Assembly: GCA_002311345.1 (NCBI GenBank)
Contig: DCAA01000021.1
Location: forward strand, 10,770 to 17,631
Source of the DNA: Planctomycetes bacterium UBA1146
Lineage (GTDB): Bacteria > Planctomycetota > UBA8108 > UBA1146
Direction: 5' to 3'
DNA length: 6,862 nucleotides
Shown: positions 5,522 to 6,862 of the stretch, one piece after another
Layout: every line of letters starts with the position of its first letter
Position numbering within the stretch: position 1 is the stretch's first letter
Position numbers and translations under genes: made by a program
The notes under the pieces: model-generated
What the model was told of the DNA's origin: nothing
The model's database searches: none
What the model saw: only the letters and a program-made list of their open reading frames with translations

Positions 5522-6643
5522 TCAGAGTGCCTGGACCCGCTCTTCGCGGTCGTGAGCGTCGAGCCGTTCGATCAGTTCATCGATGTCCCCCAACATGAAC
5601 CGGTCGAGATTGTAGAGGGTGCAATTGATGCGATGATCGGTGATGCGATTCTGCGGAAAATTGTAAGTCCGTATCCGATCGCTCCGGTCACCGGATCCGA
5701 TGAGCGAACGGCGGAGGGCGTCCTCCTGCTCCCGCTTTTTCCGATCTTGTTGTTCCTTGAGTCGGGTCTTCAACAAGCGCATCGCCTTGTCGCGATTCCT
5801 GTGCTGCGATTTCTCATCCTGCATCGAGACCACCACGCCACTGGGGATATGTGTGATACGAACCGCACTGGAGGTCTTGTTGACGGATTGCCCGCCTGGG
5901 CCGGAAGCACAGAAGGTGTCGATTCGAAGGTCTTTCTCCTCGATCTCGATCTCTGTCTCTTCGGCCTCTTGCATCACAGCCACGGTGATGGCTGAAGTGT
6001 GAATTCTGCCCTGAGCTTCGGTGGCAGGAACCCTTTGAACTCGATGGCCTCCCGACTCGAAGCACAGCCGCGTGAAAGCACCCTTACCGCGCACAGCGAA
6101 GGTGATCTCCTTGTACCCACCCAGGTCCGTCTGGCTCTCGCTGAGAATCTCGATCTTCCAGCGGCTCTTCTCGGCATACAGGCTATACATCTTGAAAACA
6201 TCGGCGGCAAACAATGCGGCTTCATCTCCGCCAGTTCCAGCGCGCACCTCGAAGATGCAATCATCACCACCCTCGACCTGTTGATCGAGAATCCTCAGCC
6301 GTATCGCCCGAGCCTGATCCGAGAGCATCTGTGAAAGTTGCTCCTGCTCCTGCTCGGCGAGTTCCTTCAGTTCTGCGTCATCATCCGCATCGATGATCTT
6401 GAGTGCTTCATCCAGATCGAGACTGGTCTTACAGTAGGCACGATAAAGCGCGACCATTTGCGCGATGGAACCGTGTTCCTGAAGCATCTCTCGAAAGCGG
6501 GCACCATCTGCCTGTTGGTCCGGATCCCCGATGAGCTGCTCCAGTTCGACAAACCGCGCCTGCAACTGGACGAGACGCTCGGCGAGTTGCCCTGCTAGCG
6601 GCTTGTCCAGGAAGTCAGCAGTGTCCTTCTCGGCTGCAGACAT
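5522..6643 (-). CDS. prfA: Peptide chain release factor 1 (RF1)
   Basis: RF1 recognises UAA and UAG stop codons in the ribosomal A site and triggers peptidyl-tRNA hydrolysis. The 373-residue product has an N-terminal helical domain (about 1-115) and RAGTGGDEAALFAADVFKMY (134-153). It then has GGHRVQRVPATEAQGR with the PAT tripeptide (206-208), which reads the stop codon and marks RF1 rather than RF2 (SPF). The loop SGPGGQSVNKTSSAVR has GGQ at 250-252, the catalytic site and PrmC target. RF1 is normally about 360 residues. The start ATG 6643-6641 has GGAGAGG seven bases upstream; a longer in-frame extension to 6742 is rejected because it crosses the hairpin and palindrome. The gene itself ends in TGA, which RF1 does not read. 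Confidence 0.98.
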   Translation of the reverse strand: MSAAEKDTADFLDKPLAGQLAERLVQLQARFVELEQLIGDPDQQADGARFREMLQEHGSIAQMVALYRAYCKTSLDLDEALKIIDADDDAELKELAEQEQEQLSQMLSDQARAIRLRILDQQVEGGDDCIFEVRAGTGGDEAALFAADVFKMYSLYAEKSRWKIEILSESQTDLGGYKEITFAVRGKGAFTRLCFESGGHRVQRVPATEAQGRIHTSAITVAVMQEAEETEIEIEEKDLRIDTFCASGPGGQSVNKTSSAVRITHIPSGVVVSMQDEKSQHRNRDKAMRLLKTRLKEQQDRKKREQEDALRRSLIGSGDRSDRIRTYNFPQNRITDHRINCTLYNLDRFMLGDIDELIERLDAHDREERVQAL

Positions 6644-6650
6644 CGAACGG

Positions 6651-6657
6651 CCTCTCC
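6651..6657 (-). promoter_or_regulatory. Ribosome binding site of prfA
   Basis: GGAGAGG on the minus strand lies seven bases before ATG 6643-6641. This strong site decides the start against the longer in-frame extension. Confidence 0.75.
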
Positions 6658-6669
6658 GGATTCGAGGCG

Positions 6670-6687
6670 ACGTACCCCGGGGTACGT
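6670..6687. promoter_or_regulatory. 18-bp perfect palindrome in the prfA leader
   Basis: ACGTACCCCGGGGTACGT reads the same on both strands with no spacer. It lies 26 bases upstream of the prfA ATG. It could be an operator for a dimeric regulator, or in RNA a 7-bp hairpin with a CCGG loop close to the Shine-Dalgarno. Symmetry is certain; function is not known. Confidence 0.5.
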
Positions 6688-6703
6688 TCCAGGATGAGAA
6701 AGC

Positions 6704-6740
6704 GGGCCGGAGGGAGGCAACTCTTGCCTCGCACCGGCCC
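6704..6740 (-). terminator. Two-part hairpin, possible terminator upstream of prfA
   Basis: On the minus strand GGGCCGG pairs with CCGGCCC and, inside it, GAGGCAA pairs with TTGCCTC around a GAG loop. A 3x3 internal loop separates the two 7-bp stems. It begins 17 bases after the stop of the upstream gene and is followed by GCTTTCTC, only a weak T-rich tract. It may end or attenuate transcription from the upstream gene, or act as an RNA-stabilising or processing element. Confidence 0.55.
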
Positions 6741-6757
6741 ACATAAGGATAACGGAA

Positions 6758-6862
6758 CTAAGAATCAGAGTCGGCAGGCTTCTGGTCGGAGTCCTCTTGT
6801 TCAGCGGAATCGTCGGCTGCCTCCTCCGCAGGGGCTTCCTCTGCCGGTGCTTCTTCTGCTGG
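6758..6862 (-). CDS. Acidic C-terminal tail of a truncated gene, possibly ribosomal protein L31
   Basis: Only the last 34 codons are in the window, ending in TAG at 6760-6758. The frame reads three PAEEA repeats and then a Ser/Asp/Glu-rich end finishing ADSDS. There are 14 acidic residues and one lysine, so the segment is surely disordered and has no family motif. The gene directly upstream of prfA-prmC-murA is often rpmE (L31), which makes an L31 with an acidic extension the first guess, but this rests on context only. Other candidates cannot be excluded. The frame is supported by the repeat structure and by the hairpin shortly after the stop. Confidence 0.6.
   Translation of the reverse strand, partial: PAEEAPAEEAPAEEAADDSAEQEDSDQKPADSDS

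Noticed and set aside
6644..6742. 33-codon N-terminal extension of RF1
   Set aside because: It would translate through the hairpin, palindrome and a strong Shine-Dalgarno. RF1 homology and normal length fit the ATG at 6643.

Overview
The window looks like ordinary bacterial housekeeping DNA. It is GC-rich by eye, and every gene I can support lies on the minus strand, so it is best read from the right edge to the left. I see no mobile element, CRISPR array, tRNA, rRNA or defence-type system. The gene content (RF1, PrmC, MurA, SRP54/Ffh, S16, TrmD, L19) is bacterial. The rpmE?-prfA-prmC-murA order resembles the arrangement I know from Geobacter-like (deltaproteobacterial sensu lato) genomes. 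The lineage is therefore probably a Gram-negative of that broad type, but this is an inference and no species can be named.

Layout, 5' to 3' on the minus strand: (1) the acidic C-terminal tail of a truncated gene, perhaps rpmE (6862-6758); (2) a spacer with a strong two-part hairpin and an 18-bp perfect palindrome; (3) prfA (6643-5522) and prmC (5520-4666), one base apart; (4) a 122-bp spacer with a good sigma70-type promoter overlapped by an inverted repeat; (5) murA (4543-3221) and ffh (3212-1683), eight bases apart; (6) a 189-bp spacer rich in short hairpins and direct repeats; (7) rpsP (1493-1173), trmD (1149-367) and rplS (365 to beyond base 1), tightly packed.

Most of the genes serve translation and protein targeting. 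RF1 ends translation at UAA and UAG, and PrmC methylates the RF1 GGQ glutamine. Ffh targets nascent membrane proteins, S16 and L19 are ribosomal subunits, and TrmD makes m1G37 in tRNA. MurA is the exception and starts peptidoglycan synthesis. Several starts differ from the longest open frame: murA probably starts at TTG, trmD and prmC at GTG, and rpsP and prfA at internal ATGs with good Shine-Dalgarno sites.

The points most worth a second look are these: rimM (and a KH-domain gene) is missing between rpsP and trmD; TrmD has an aberrant C-terminus; the prfA-murA and ffh-rplS clusters are joined; and the three intergenic spacers hold structured elements. I did not find an obviously new biological system here.
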